A stretch of DNA of 64,000 bases, taken from contig NZ_CP115669.1 of assembly GCF_029203285.1 (NCBI RefSeq), positions 992,001 to 1,056,000 of the forward strand, in the 5' to 3' direction. Shown in pieces: positions 55,090 to 64,000 of the stretch. The translations under genes were made by a program, and so were the position numbers. The first letter of the stretch is position 1. Every line of letters begins with the position of its first letter. The notes beneath the pieces were generated by a model. The model was given only the letters and a program-made list of their open reading frames with translations, did not search any database and was not told where the DNA came from. This DNA comes from Pseudomonas sp. PSE14. GTDB taxonomy: Bacteria; Pseudomonadota; Gammaproteobacteria; Pseudomonadales; Pseudomonadaceae.

Positions 55090-56472
55090 TCAGGCGTGGC
55101 GCTTCTGCACGTGGTTCTGCAGCGGAGCCGGCACCGGCAGGCGGTGCGAGTCACCGCGGCCCATGGCGAAGTATTCGAAGCCATGGCGCGCCATGCGCTC
55201 CGGGTCGAACAGGTTGCGGCCGTCGAAGATCACCGGCGCCTTCAGGCGGCTGGCGATCAGCTCGAAGTCCGGCGCCTTGAACTGCCGCCATTCGGTGCAG
55301 ATCACCAGGCCGTCGGCGCCGCCGAGGGTCGCTTCGGGCGTGCCCATCAGGGTCAGGCGCTCATCGTGACCGTACAGGCGCTGGGCTTCGGGCATGGCCT
55401 CGGGGTCGAAGGCGCGGACCTTGGCGCCGGCGGCCCAGAGCGCTTCCATCAGCGTGCGGCTCGGCGCATCGCGCATGTCGTCGGTGTTGGGCTTGAACGA
55501 CAGGCCCCAGAGGGCGAAGGTGCGGCCCTTGAGATTGCCGCCGTAGTAGCTGCTGATGCGTTCGAACAGCTTGCTCTTCTGCCGCTGGTTCACCGATTCC
55601 ACCGCCCGCAGCAGATCGCTGGAGCAGTGCGCTTCCTCGGCGCTCTGGATCAGGGCCTGGACGTCCTTGGGGAAGCAGGAGCCGCCGTAGCCGCAGCCGG
55701 GGTAGATGAAGTGGTAGCCGATGCGCGGGTCGGCGCCCATGCCCTGGCGCACGGCCTCGATGTCGGCACCCATGTGCTCGGCCAGCTCGGCGATCTGGTT
55801 GATGAAGCTGATCTTGGTTGCCAGCATGCAGTTGGCCGCGTACTTGGTCAGCTCGGCGCTGCGCAGGTTCATGCTGATGATGCGGTCGTGGTTGCGGTTG
55901 AACGGCTCGTAGATCTCGCGCATCACGTCCATCACTTCCGGGCTCTCGCAACCGATGACGATGCGGTCGGGTTTGCGGCAGTCGGCCAGGGCAGAGCCTT
56001 CCTTGAGGAATTCCGGGTTGGAGACGATCTCGAACTCCAGCGTCCGGCCGGTCTCCGCGAGCACCTGCTGCACGTGGGCCTTGACGCGGTCGCCGGTCCC
56101 CACGGGAACGGTGGACTTCTCCACGATGACCACTGGCTGGGTACGGTTGCGGGCGATGCCTTCAGCGACGGCCAGCACGGCGCGCAGGTCCGCCGAGCCA
56201 TCGGGCAGCGGCGGCGTGCCCACGGCGATGAACTGCACCCGGCCATGGGCGGTGGCTTCGGCGACGTCGCTGGTGAAGTGCAGGCGGCCGGCCTCCAGGT
56301 TGTCCTTCACCAGTTCGGCAAGGCCGGGCTCGAAGATGCTGATGTGCCCGCGCTTGAGCTTGGCGATCTTTTCTTCGTCGATGTCCATGCACAGGACATC
56401 GTGGCCGACTTCCGCCATGACGGCGGCCTGGACGAGCCCCACATAGCCGATACCGAATACGCTGATTTTCAT
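55090..56472 (-). CDS. ugd: UDP-glucose 6-dehydrogenase
   Basis: A 460-residue NAD-dependent dehydrogenase: GIGYVGLVQAAVMAEVGHDV at the N-terminus, EKSTVPVGTGD, catalytic Cys in YPGCGYGGSCFPKD, and the C-terminal UDP-binding domain (WGLSFKPNTDDMRDAPS). It makes UDP-glucuronate, the substrate of ArnA. It is last in the arn transcript, 40 bases after arnF. Confidence 0.95.
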   Translation of the reverse strand: MKISVFGIGYVGLVQAAVMAEVGHDVLCMDIDEEKIAKLKRGHISIFEPGLAELVKDNLEAGRLHFTSDVAEATAHGRVQFIAVGTPPLPDGSADLRAVLAVAEGIARNRTQPVVIVEKSTVPVGTGDRVKAHVQQVLAETGRTLEFEIVSNPEFLKEGSALADCRKPDRIVIGCESPEVMDVMREIYEPFNRNHDRIISMNLRSAELTKYAANCMLATKISFINQIAELAEHMGADIEAVRQGMGADPRIGYHFIYPGCGYGGSCFPKDVQALIQSAEEAHCSSDLLRAVESVNQRQKSKLFERISSYYGGNLKGRTFALWGLSFKPNTDDMRDAPSRTLMEALWAAGAKVRAFDPEAMPEAQRLYGHDERLTLMGTPEATLGGADGLVICTEWRQFKAPDFELIASRLKAPVIFDGRNLFDPERMARHGFEYFAMGRGDSHRLPVPAPLQNHVQKRHA

Positions 56473-56512
56473 GCTGTGCTCTCCCGCTGAGGGCTCATGA
56501 CCGGTTCAGGGG

Positions 56513-56953
56513 TCATTCGTACTGTGTGATTTTTTGGCGAGCGTCGCCGGATTTGATGACGTTTGTTCCATTGCCGCGACGCGGTGCGTTGATGGTGATC
56601 ACACCGGCGATGACCAGGCCGACACCCAGGGTGCGCGCCAGGCTCAAGGGCTCGCCCAGGCCCGGCAGCCACGAGGCGCCGAGGTAGACGAGGGCATAAC
56701 TGAGGCTCAGCAGCGAATAGGCGCGGCTCAGCGGCAAATGGTTCAGGGCGATCAGCCAGCAGAGCATCGACAGCGCATAGGCCAGCACCGCGCCGGCCAG
56801 CACCAGCAGGGCGGCCAGATCGAGGCTGCCGAGCGCATCGAGCCACTGCGAGGGCGCAGGCAGGCGGGTCATGCCCCAGCGCATGCCCAGCTGCGCACCG
56901 CTGACCAGCACTACGCTGCCCAGGGCGAGACCGATGCCGCGCCAGACGCTCAT
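56513..56953 (-). CDS. arnF: L-Ara4N-phosphoundecaprenol flippase subunit ArnF
   Basis: A 146-residue EamA/SMR-like protein with four membrane helices (for example [20 protein letters not shown]). It works as a pair with ArnE to flip undecaprenyl-phosphate-L-Ara4N to the periplasmic face. The start at 56953 overlaps the arnE stop by ATGA. The tail after the last helix is longer than in E. coli ArnF and ends with polar sequence ([12 protein letters not shown]). Confidence 0.88.
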   Translation of the reverse strand: MSVWRGIGLALGSVVLVSGAQLGMRWGMTRLPAPSQWLDALGSLDLAALLVLAGAVLAYALSMLCWLIALNHLPLSRAYSLLSLSYALVYLGASWLPGLGEPLSLARTLGVGLVIAGVITINAPRRGNGTNVIKSGDARQKITQYE

Positions 56954-57294
56954 GACTGCAACCCCAGCAGGGCCACGCCGGCGACGATCAGTGCGACGCC
57001 GCACCAGTGGCGGGCATCGATGTGCTCGCGGAACAGCGCCCGCGCGGCAAAGGTCACCAGTACGAAATTCAGGCTCAGCATCGGGTAGGCCAGCCCCACG
57101 TCCAGGCGTTGCAGCAGCAGCAGCCAGAGCAGCAGGCCGCCGCCCAGGCAGCTGACGGCCAGCAGCAGCCAGGGACTGAGCAACTGCGTCAGCCAGTCCA
57201 GGTCACGGCCTCGCCAGCTTTCCACCGCGAGCTTCTGTGCGATCTGCCCCAGGCAGGTCAGCAGGCACACACTGGCGAGCAGCAAGGCGATCAT
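56950..57294 (-). CDS. arnE: L-Ara4N-phosphoundecaprenol flippase subunit ArnE
   Basis: A 114-residue small multidrug-resistance-like protein with four membrane helices, including the typical [15 protein letters not shown] segment. Partner of ArnF. It overlaps arnT and arnF by four bases each (ATGA). Confidence 0.92.
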   Translation of the reverse strand: MIALLLASVCLLTCLGQIAQKLAVESWRGRDLDWLTQLLSPWLLLAVSCLGGGLLLWLLLLQRLDVGLAYPMLSLNFVLVTFAARALFREHIDARHWCGVALIVAGVALLGLQS

Positions 57295-58937
57295 GGCGCC
57301 GCCTTCGGGATCAGCAGGACGACGAGATGGTTCTGCCGGAAGCTGATGGCGTCCTTCGGCATCTGCTTCAGGTCTTCCTCGTCGCTCGCGCCGTTGACCC
57401 GCAGCAGCACGCCGACGGAGCCCTTGGCGCGGGCCTGGGCGATCCAGGCCTGGGCATCGTCCAGGGTGATGCTGCGGCCGGCGCCCTCGGGATAGCCGAG
57501 GCCGTACTTCAGCTCGCCCACGGTATTGAGCAGGTTCACGTCGCTGCGCCCGGTGCGCCAGGCCAGGGCGGTGGCGGCGCCAAGGTCGTTGCTCAGCAGG
57601 CTGTCGGCACCGCGCAGCTCATCCAGGTGTTCGCGGACGAACTGGTCGGGCATCTTGCTGTTGACCATGGTATTGGGCATGGCCGCCGGCAGCAGCGCCA
57701 CCAGAATCCACAGGCCGAACGCCGAGGCGGCCCACAGCCGGGTTGGGCGCAGCAGTTGCAGCGCGCCGCAGACCAGCCAGGCGACGCAGACGATGCCGAC
57801 CATCACCACGCTGGGCGTTTCGTCCTTGTACAGTGGATGGCGCAGTTGCAGGACTACCAGCGCAATCAGCGCGGCCAGGCCGATCAGCAGATTGAGCGCG
57901 CCGTTCAGGCGCAGCATCCGCTGGCGACCCTGTTGCAGTGCATCCGCGAGGCTGTCGGCCATCAACAGGGCCAGCGGGGCGAAACACGGCATGATGTAGG
58001 TCGGCAGCTTGCCCTTGGCCAGGCTGAAGAACAGGAACGGCATGGCGAACCACAGCAGCAGGAAGCCCAGCCGGGGATCGCGCAGGCGGGTGGCGCCCTT
58101 GCACAGCGCGGGAACGATCAGCACTGCCCAGGGCAGGGCGCTGGCGAACAGTAGCGGCACGAAGAACCAGATGGGACGGCCATGTTGTGCGTCCTCGCCG
58201 GCGAAGCGGCGGATGTGTTCGTGCCAGAAGAAGAAATTCCAGAAGTCCGGCTCACGGGCGTAGATCAGCAGCGCCCAGGGCAGGCTCACCAGGACGGCCA
58301 CCAGCACGGCCAGCGGACCGTAGCGCAGCAGGTCCATGAAGCGCCCATTGAGCAGCGCATAGGGCACGCCGACGATTACCGGCAGCAAGAAAGCGAGGAA
58401 CCCCTTGGTCATGAGGCCCATGGCGCACGCCGCGCCGAGCAGGCTCCAGGCGGCGATGCGCGCGCGTGTCGCGGTGGCGTCAAAGGCGAACCAGAGGGCG
58501 GCGAGGCTGAGGTTCACCCAGAGGGTGAACTGCGGGTCGAGGTTGGCGTAGCCGGCCTGCCCGGCGATCAGTCCGAAGCTGGCGTAAAGCAGCCCCGCGG
58601 CCCAGGTGCGGCGCGGATCGTTCCACAGGCGCCGGGCCACCAGCAGCACCAGCAGGGTGCTGAGGGCGCTGACCAGGGCCGAGGCGAAGCGCACGCCGAA
58701 CAGGTTCTCGCCGAACACCGCCTGGCTCGCGGCGATCAACCAGTAGCCGCCGGTGGGCTTCTCGAAATAGCGCAGGCCGAGCAGGTGCGGCGACACCCAG
58801 TCACCGCTTTCCCACATGGCCTGGGCGATCTGCGCGTTGCGGGTCTCGTCGGGAATCCACAGGCCGTGGAAGCCCAGCGGCAGCAGGATACAGAGCAGGA
58901 AAGCCGCCAGCAGCGTCGGGTAGGCGAGGCGCTTCAT
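57291..58937 (-). CDS. arnT: Lipid A L-Ara4N transferase ArnT
   Basis: A 548-residue GT-C glycosyltransferase with about 12 membrane helices. The first periplasmic loop carries [20 protein letters not shown] with the catalytic Asp/Glu, followed by [14 protein letters not shown]. It transfers L-Ara4N to lipid A phosphates, lowering binding of polymyxins. The start overlaps the arnD stop by ATGA. Confidence 0.95.
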   Translation of the reverse strand: MKRLAYPTLLAAFLLCILLPLGFHGLWIPDETRNAQIAQAMWESGDWVSPHLLGLRYFEKPTGGYWLIAASQAVFGENLFGVRFASALVSALSTLLVLLVARRLWNDPRRTWAAGLLYASFGLIAGQAGYANLDPQFTLWVNLSLAALWFAFDATATRARIAAWSLLGAACAMGLMTKGFLAFLLPVIVGVPYALLNGRFMDLLRYGPLAVLVAVLVSLPWALLIYAREPDFWNFFFWHEHIRRFAGEDAQHGRPIWFFVPLLFASALPWAVLIVPALCKGATRLRDPRLGFLLLWFAMPFLFFSLAKGKLPTYIMPCFAPLALLMADSLADALQQGRQRMLRLNGALNLLIGLAALIALVVLQLRHPLYKDETPSVVMVGIVCVAWLVCGALQLLRPTRLWAASAFGLWILVALLPAAMPNTMVNSKMPDQFVREHLDELRGADSLLSNDLGAATALAWRTGRSDVNLLNTVGELKYGLGYPEGAGRSITLDDAQAWIAQARAKGSVGVLLRVNGASDEEDLKQMPKDAISFRQNHLVVLLIPKAAP

Positions 58938-59818
58938 GCCTGTTGTACCCCCAGCCAGCCTTCGCGGCCGGCCAGTTCGCCACGCACCAGGCGGGCGACG
59001 GGCAGGCTGGCGGGGTTGTCCGGCAGCAGCCGGCCCAGGGGGTGGAACTGGATGTCGTCCTGCCGGGCGCGCCTGAGCAACTGACGGAACATGTCTGCCA
59101 TGAGAATCCCTTCTACCTCGGCATGGATGGTGTAGACGTTGAGCGCGTTCTTGCGGAAGCGCTGGAGGATGAAGTCGTTGAAGTCGGCGGCGGACACCTG
59201 TGGCCCCACCACTTCATCAAAGGTCGGCAGGTCCACCGGGATTTGCGGCGCACCGATGCGGCCGTCGTCGAGCCGGGGGCGGAACAGCGCGGTGCCGCGG
59301 CAATCGCTGTTGTAACGGAAGCCGAAACGCTCCTTGGCCTCCACTACGCGCTCGTCGGCGCGCCAGCCGGCGGCGGCGGAACAGTCGATCGGTTTGCCGA
59401 TGATGTCGGCGAGGGTGTCGACGCCCTGGCGAATCTGCTCCACCAGTTGCTCGGGGCTCCAGCGCCCGGCGTTGGCCTGCCAGCCGTGATGGTCCCAGGC
59501 ATGCAGGCCGATTTCATGGCCGGCTTCACTGGCGCGTCGCATCAGGTGGCCGAGGTCGCGGCCGATGGGTTTGCCCGGCCAGGCGGTGCCAGCCAGGAGG
59601 ATGTCCCAGCCGTACAGCCCGGCGGCGTTGGAGCGCAGCATTTTCCACAGGAACTGCGGCCGGATCAGGCGCCACAGGTGGCGGCCCATGTTGTCCGGGC
59701 CGACGCTGAAGAAGAAGGTCGCCTTGATGCCGGCTTCGTCGAGGATATCCAGAAGCCGGGGCACTCCTTCACGGGTGCCCCGGTAGGTATCCACGTCGAT
59801 ACGCAGTCCTGCCTGCAT
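58934..59818 (-). CDS. arnD: 4-deoxy-4-formamido-L-arabinose-phosphoundecaprenol deformylase ArnD
   Basis: A 294-residue polysaccharide-deacetylase-like enzyme. Visible: [20 protein letters not shown] with the metal Asp, [14 protein letters not shown] with the His pair, and the C-terminal YTIHAEVEG. It removes the formyl group before flipping. It overlaps the arnA stop by one base. Confidence 0.94.
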   Translation of the reverse strand: MQAGLRIDVDTYRGTREGVPRLLDILDEAGIKATFFFSVGPDNMGRHLWRLIRPQFLWKMLRSNAAGLYGWDILLAGTAWPGKPIGRDLGHLMRRASEAGHEIGLHAWDHHGWQANAGRWSPEQLVEQIRQGVDTLADIIGKPIDCSAAAGWRADERVVEAKERFGFRYNSDCRGTALFRPRLDDGRIGAPQIPVDLPTFDEVVGPQVSAADFNDFILQRFRKNALNVYTIHAEVEGILMADMFRQLLRRARQDDIQFHPLGRLLPDNPASLPVARLVRGELAGREGWLGVQQA

Positions 59819-61842
59819 TACGCGATGCTTTTGCTTTTCAGCGGCACGGCGTGCGCTGCGCCGCCTTCGCGCTCGGCGAGGGCTTCGCGCAGGAAGAAGT
59901 CCAGCGTCTTGCCGATGGTTTCGGTCAGCTCGACGGTGGGCTCCCAGTCCAGCAGGCGGCGGGCGTTCTTGATGCTCGGCTTGCGGTGCGACACGTCCTG
60001 GTAGCCGTCGCCATAGAAGCTGCGGCTTTCCACTTCGCGGAAGCCGGCAAACGGCGGGAACTGGTCGCGCAGCGGGTGGGCTTCGAACTGACGCAGCAGC
60101 TCCTCGCCCAGCTGGCGGATGCTGGCTTCGTTGTCCGGGTTGCCGATGTTGACGATCTGCCCGTCGCAGCGGCCGCCTTCGTTGTCGATGATGCGGGCCA
60201 GGGCTTCGATGCCGTCGTTGACGTCGGTGAAGCAGCGCTTCTGCGCGCCGCCATCCACCAGGCGGATCGGGGTGCCTTCAACGAGGTGCAGGATCAACTG
60301 GGTGATGGCGCGGGAGCTGCCGATGCGCGCCGAGTCCAGGCGATCCAGGCGCGGGCCCATCCAGTTGAACGGACGGAACAGGGTGAACTTCAGGCCCTTC
60401 TGGCCGTAGGCCCAGATGACGCGGTCGAGGAGCTGCTTGGAGACCGAGTAGATCCAGCGCTGCTTGTTGATCGGCCCGACCACCAGGTTCGATTTGTCCT
60501 CGTCGAAGTTGGTGTCGGTGCACATGCCGTACACCTCGGAGGTGGAGGGGAAGATCACGCGCTTGTTGTATTTCACGCAGTAGCGGACCAGCTTGAGGTT
60601 TTCCTCGAAGTCCAGCTCGAACACGCGCAGCGGGTTGCGGGTGTACTCGATGGGGGTGGCGATGGCCACCAGCGGCAGGACCACGTCGCACTTCTTGATG
60701 TGGTACTCGATCCACTCGGTGTGGATGCTGATGTCGCCTTCGACGAAGTGGAAGTCCGGGTTGCTGCGCAGGCGCTCGATGGCGTCGGAGCCGATGTCCA
60801 GGCCGTAGACTTCGTAGTTGCCGTCGCGCAGCAGGCGCTCGGACAGGTGGTTGCCGATGAAACCGTTGACCCCGAGGATCAGTACGCGGGTCTTGCGCTT
60901 GGCCTTGCGCGCCGCGCCGTACAGGCGCGAGCCCTCCACCAGGCCCATTTCGCGGGCCAGTTGCGGGCCGGCGAGGAACAGGCCGGCGTCGCCCTGCTGG
61001 CCGGAGAGGATTTCCAGCGAGTCTTCGCCGCAGGCGATGCGCAGCGGATCTACGCTGAGCACCGAGCCGGGCGCCTGGCCGCCATTGCCGCTGGAGACGC
61101 GGGAGCTCCAGACGATCAGCTTGCGATCGCCCACGGGCGCGAAGGCGCCGGGGTAGGGCTGGGTGACCGCGCGGACCAGGTTGTGCAGCTCGCGGGCCGG
61201 ACGTTGCCAGTCGATGGCGCCGTCAGCCGGGGTACGGCGGCCGAAGTAGCTGGCGCGGGACTCGTCCTGCGCGACTTCGGCGAGCTCGCCTTTGGCCAGC
61301 TTGGGCAGCGCTTCGTCCAGCAGTTCGCGGGAAGCCTGGCGCAGCTTGCCGTGGAGGATCAGTGCGGTGTCGTCCGCGCCGATCGCCACGCGCTGCTGGG
61401 CGAGGATGGCGCCGGCGTCGGCGCGCTTGACCATACGGTGCAGGGTGACACCGGTCTCGGTCTCGCCGTTGACCAGCACCCAGTTGGCCGGCGCGCGGCC
61501 ACGGTAGCGCGGCAGCAGCGAGCCATGCAGGTTGAAGGCGCCTTCGGAGGCGCAGGCCAGCAGCTCCTCACCGAGCAGGTTGCGGTAATAGAAGGAGAAG
61601 ATATAGCGCGGCTGCAGTTCGCGGATGCGCGAGATCCACAGCGGGTGATTGACGTCTTCCGGAGCGTGCACGGGGATGCCATGGCGCGCGCAGAGCTGCG
61701 CGACGGAGCCGTAGAAACGGTTTTCCTGCGGGTCGTCGGCATGGGTGAAGACAGCGTCGATCTGGTAGCCGGCGGCGAGCAGCGCTTCGATGCCGGTGCA
61801 GCCGATGTCGTGGTAGGCGAAGACGATGGTCTGCTGGGTCAT
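59818..61842 (-). CDS. arnA: Bifunctional UDP-L-Ara4N formyltransferase / UDP-glucuronate decarboxylase ArnA
   Basis: A 674-residue fusion. The N-terminal formyltransferase (about 1-305) has [18 protein letters not shown] with the catalytic Asn/His. The C-terminal decarboxylase (about 315-660) has the NAD motif [14 protein letters not shown] and the Tyr/Lys pair in [14 protein letters not shown]. It acts twice in the pathway, before and after ArnB. The start overlaps the arnC stop by four bases (ATGA). Confidence 0.95.
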   Translation of the reverse strand: MTQQTIVFAYHDIGCTGIEALLAAGYQIDAVFTHADDPQENRFYGSVAQLCARHGIPVHAPEDVNHPLWISRIRELQPRYIFSFYYRNLLGEELLACASEGAFNLHGSLLPRYRGRAPANWVLVNGETETGVTLHRMVKRADAGAILAQQRVAIGADDTALILHGKLRQASRELLDEALPKLAKGELAEVAQDESRASYFGRRTPADGAIDWQRPARELHNLVRAVTQPYPGAFAPVGDRKLIVWSSRVSSGNGGQAPGSVLSVDPLRIACGEDSLEILSGQQGDAGLFLAGPQLAREMGLVEGSRLYGAARKAKRKTRVLILGVNGFIGNHLSERLLRDGNYEVYGLDIGSDAIERLRSNPDFHFVEGDISIHTEWIEYHIKKCDVVLPLVAIATPIEYTRNPLRVFELDFEENLKLVRYCVKYNKRVIFPSTSEVYGMCTDTNFDEDKSNLVVGPINKQRWIYSVSKQLLDRVIWAYGQKGLKFTLFRPFNWMGPRLDRLDSARIGSSRAITQLILHLVEGTPIRLVDGGAQKRCFTDVNDGIEALARIIDNEGGRCDGQIVNIGNPDNEASIRQLGEELLRQFEAHPLRDQFPPFAGFREVESRSFYGDGYQDVSHRKPSIKNARRLLDWEPTVELTETIGKTLDFFLREALAEREGGAAHAVPLKSKSIA

Positions 61843-62849
61843 GGCTGGAGAGACTCGAGAGAAGAGGAAGAAGGGGTGCTTGTGCGGGTTTCGAGCGTGG
61901 TCCGCTGGCGGACGATGCGCTCGATGAAGAAGCGCGGGCGAGCGCGCACGTCGTTGTACATGCGGCCCAGGTATTCGCCGAGCAGGCCCATGCCCACCAG
62001 TTGCACGCCAGTGAAGGTGAACAGCACGGCGAACAGGACGAAGACACCGTGGCCGGCCCAGGCGGCGCCGAAGATCACGCGCAGGATGACCAGCAGCAGG
62101 GCGAAGCCGAAGCCGGCCGCCGCCATGGCGCCCCCCACCAGCGACAGCAGGCGCAGCGGGGTGGTGGTCATGCAGGTGACCAGGTCGAACATCAGGTTGA
62201 TCAGGCGCATGAAGTCGTACTTCGACTCGCCGTGTTCACGCTCGGCATGGGCGACCATGATCTCGGTGGTGTGACGGGCGAAGCTGTTGGCCAGGATCGG
62301 GATGAAGGTGCTGCGCTCGCGGCAGGCCAGCATCGCCTTGACGATGCTCGCGCGGTAGGCGCGCAGCATGCAGCCGTAGTCGCTCATGGCCACGCCCGTG
62401 GAGCGTTGCACGGCGAGGTTGATCAGCTTCGACGGCCAGCGGCGCAGGGCCGAGTCCTGGCGCTTCTGGCGCACGCTGCCGACCACGTCGTAGCCCTTGG
62501 CGGCTTCCTCCACCAGGCGCGGAATTTCTTCCGGCGGGTTCTGCAGATCGGCGTCGAGGGTGATGATCACGTCGCCCCGGCACTCTTCGAAGCCGGCCAT
62601 GATCGCCGCGTGCTGGCCGTAGTTGCGGTTGAGGATCACCGCGACGACGTGGCTGCCGGGGGCCTCGGCGGCCTCAAGGAGCATGTCGGCGGAGCCGTCG
62701 CGGCTACCGTCGTCGATCAGGATGATCTCGTAGTCGCGGCCCAGCTTCTCGCAGGCGGCGCTGGTGCGACGCAGCAGCTCGGGCAGGCTGGCTTCCTCGT
62801 TGTACACCGGGATGACGATGGACACGAGGTTGATCGGATAGGCTTTCAC
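61839..62849 (-). CDS. arnC: Undecaprenyl-phosphate 4-deoxy-4-formamido-L-arabinose transferase ArnC
   Basis: A 336-residue GT2 enzyme. The catalytic domain has [31 protein letters not shown] and [17 protein letters not shown], and two membrane helices follow (about 230-255 and 265-290). It moves the sugar from UDP to undecaprenyl phosphate on the cytoplasmic face. It lies 7 bases after arnB. Confidence 0.95.
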   Translation of the reverse strand: MKAYPINLVSIVIPVYNEEASLPELLRRTSAACEKLGRDYEIILIDDGSRDGSADMLLEAAEAPGSHVVAVILNRNYGQHAAIMAGFEECRGDVIITLDADLQNPPEEIPRLVEEAAKGYDVVGSVRQKRQDSALRRWPSKLINLAVQRSTGVAMSDYGCMLRAYRASIVKAMLACRERSTFIPILANSFARHTTEIMVAHAEREHGESKYDFMRLINLMFDLVTCMTTTPLRLLSLVGGAMAAAGFGFALLLVILRVIFGAAWAGHGVFVLFAVLFTFTGVQLVGMGLLGEYLGRMYNDVRARPRFFIERIVRQRTTLETRTSTPSSSSLESLQP

Positions 62850-62856
62850 GATGGCG

Positions 62857-63996
62857 TTACCGGGTGATGGTTTCGATAGCTTCCACCACGCGGTCGAGGT
62901 CGCCGGTGGTCATGTCGGGGAACAGCGGAATGGAGCAAAGGCGCGCCGAGTTCCATTCGGTGTTGGGCAGGCTGACCCCGGGGAAGCGCTGGCGGTAGTA
63001 GCTGTGCAGGTGGCTGCCGATGAAGTGGATGCCGCTGCCGATGCCGCGTTGCTGCAAGGCCTGCATGAAGCCGTCGCGGTCGATGCCGCAGCGCTCGGCA
63101 TCGATGCGCAGGATGTACAGGTGCCAGGCGTGCTGGTGCGGGTAGTCGGGCACGCTCAGCGGCTCGACCGGCAGGCCGGCCAGGCGCTCCTGGTAGGCCG
63201 CTGCCAGTTCGGCGCGGCGTGCGTTGATCGCCTCCAGGCGGTCGAGCTGGACCAGGGCGATGGCCGCGTTGATGTCGGTGAGGTTGTACTTGAAGCCGGG
63301 CTCGATCACCTGGGCCTGCGGCTTGCGGCCGTGGGTCAGGCGGTCGTAGGCGTCCACGCCCAGGCCATGGAACTTGAGCATGCGCACGCGATTGGCGAGG
63401 GCGTCGTCGTCGGTTACGAACATGCCGCCCTCGGCGCAGGTCATGTTCTTGATCGCATGGAAGGAGAAGATCGCGGTGCCGGTCTGGCCAACGGGGCGGC
63501 CGCGGTAGCGGGTGCCGGCGGCGTGGGCGGCGTCTTCGATCACGGCGATGCCGTGGCGCTGCGCCAGCGCGTTGATCGGGTCCATGTCGGCGGGTGCGCC
63601 GGCGTAGTGCACCGGGATGATGGCGCGGGTGCGCGGGGTGATCGCCGCTTCGATGCAGGCAGCGTCGGTCATCAGGGTGTCGCGGTCGACGTCGACGAAC
63701 ACCGGGGTCGCGCCCAGCAGGCAGATCATGTTGGCGGTGGAGACCCAGGTCTGCGACGGGGTGATCACCTCGTCGCCCGGGCCGATGCCCAGCGCCAGCA
63801 GGGCCAGGTGCATGCCGCCGGTGGCCGAGGCGATGGCCACGGCGTGCTTGCAGCCGATGGATTGGGCGAAGCGCTGTTCCAGCTCCTGGTTCTGCGGGCC
63901 GGTGGTGATCCAGCCGGAGCGCAGTACCTGATTGACCGCCCGAATCTCCTCGTCACTGATGCTGGGGCGGGAGAAGGGGAGGAAGTTCATGTCCAT
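62857..63996 (-). CDS. arnB: UDP-4-amino-4-deoxy-L-arabinose aminotransferase ArnB
   Basis: A 379-residue PLP aminotransferase of the DegT/DnrJ/EryC1 family: [14 protein letters not shown] at the start, [10 protein letters not shown], and the PLP Lys in [15 protein letters not shown]. It is the first gene of the arn operon; its promoter, likely PmrA/PhoP controlled, lies off the right edge. The ATG at 63990 (MNFLPF) is as likely a start as 63996. Confidence 0.94.
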   Translation of the reverse strand: MDMNFLPFSRPSISDEEIRAVNQVLRSGWITTGPQNQELEQRFAQSIGCKHAVAIASATGGMHLALLALGIGPGDEVITPSQTWVSTANMICLLGATPVFVDVDRDTLMTDAACIEAAITPRTRAIIPVHYAGAPADMDPINALAQRHGIAVIEDAAHAAGTRYRGRPVGQTGTAIFSFHAIKNMTCAEGGMFVTDDDALANRVRMLKFHGLGVDAYDRLTHGRKPQAQVIEPGFKYNLTDINAAIALVQLDRLEAINARRAELAAAYQERLAGLPVEPLSVPDYPHQHAWHLYILRIDAERCGIDRDGFMQALQQRGIGSGIHFIGSHLHSYYRQRFPGVSLPNTEWNSARLCSIPLFPDMTTGDLDRVVEAIETITR

Positions 63997-64000
63997 GTTA

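Overview
The window is GC-rich chromosomal DNA from a Pseudomonas species of the P. aeruginosa group, but probably not P. aeruginosa itself. As I recall P. aeruginosa PAO1, three blocks keep its gene order: fimT-thiO-pilR-pilS-bamD-rluD-pgeF-clpB (about 1-10.5 kb), ndh to a chemoreceptor by way of yacG-coaE-pilDCB/pilA-nadC-ampDE (about 28.4-46.9 kb), and tatD-fruR/fruBKA-ugd-arnFETDACB (about 47.3-64 kb). The joins between blocks differ from that genome. No phage, insertion sequence or CRISPR array was seen.

Layout. 1-10.5 kb holds type IV pilus regulation (PilS/PilR, minor pilin FimT), outer-membrane assembly (BamD), RluD, PgeF and the disaggregase ClpB. 10.6-13.3 kb carries a PilZ gene overlapping a DUF1631 gene. 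A tRNA operon (Asn-Pro-Lys) follows. 14.0-22.3 kb is the most distinctive part: a small BapA/LapA-like adhesin (630 aa), a secreted OmpA-family protein, and a complete LapB/LapC/LapE-type type I secretion system. A gap of about 0.9 kb then leads to cyoABCDE (cytochrome bo3 oxidase and heme O synthase). 28.4-32.7 kb has ndh and several small Pseudomonas-conserved genes. 32.7-38.2 kb has yacG-coaE-pilDCB, the divergent pilin gene pilA with a sigma-54 promoter, and tRNA-Thr. galE lies between tRNA-Thr and nadC. A second DUF1631 gene, ampDE and a chemoreceptor follow. 47.3-54.9 kb is the fructose phosphotransferase operon with its repressor FruR and a recognisable operator. 55.1-64 kb is ugd and the lipid A aminoarabinose (arn) operon, whose promoter lies beyond the right edge.

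How the genes work together. PilS/PilR and sigma-54 drive pilA, and PilB, PilC and PilD assemble and process the pilus. The T1SS cluster would export the short adhesin to the surface, with the OmpA-like protein as a possible envelope partner. FruB, FruK and FruA import and phosphorylate fructose under FruR control. Ugd makes UDP-glucuronate for ArnA, and ArnB, C, D, E, F and T build and attach L-Ara4N to lipid A, the usual basis of polymyxin resistance. Three families of palindromic intergenic repeats are scattered between operons, several of them close to the places where gene order departs from the relative.
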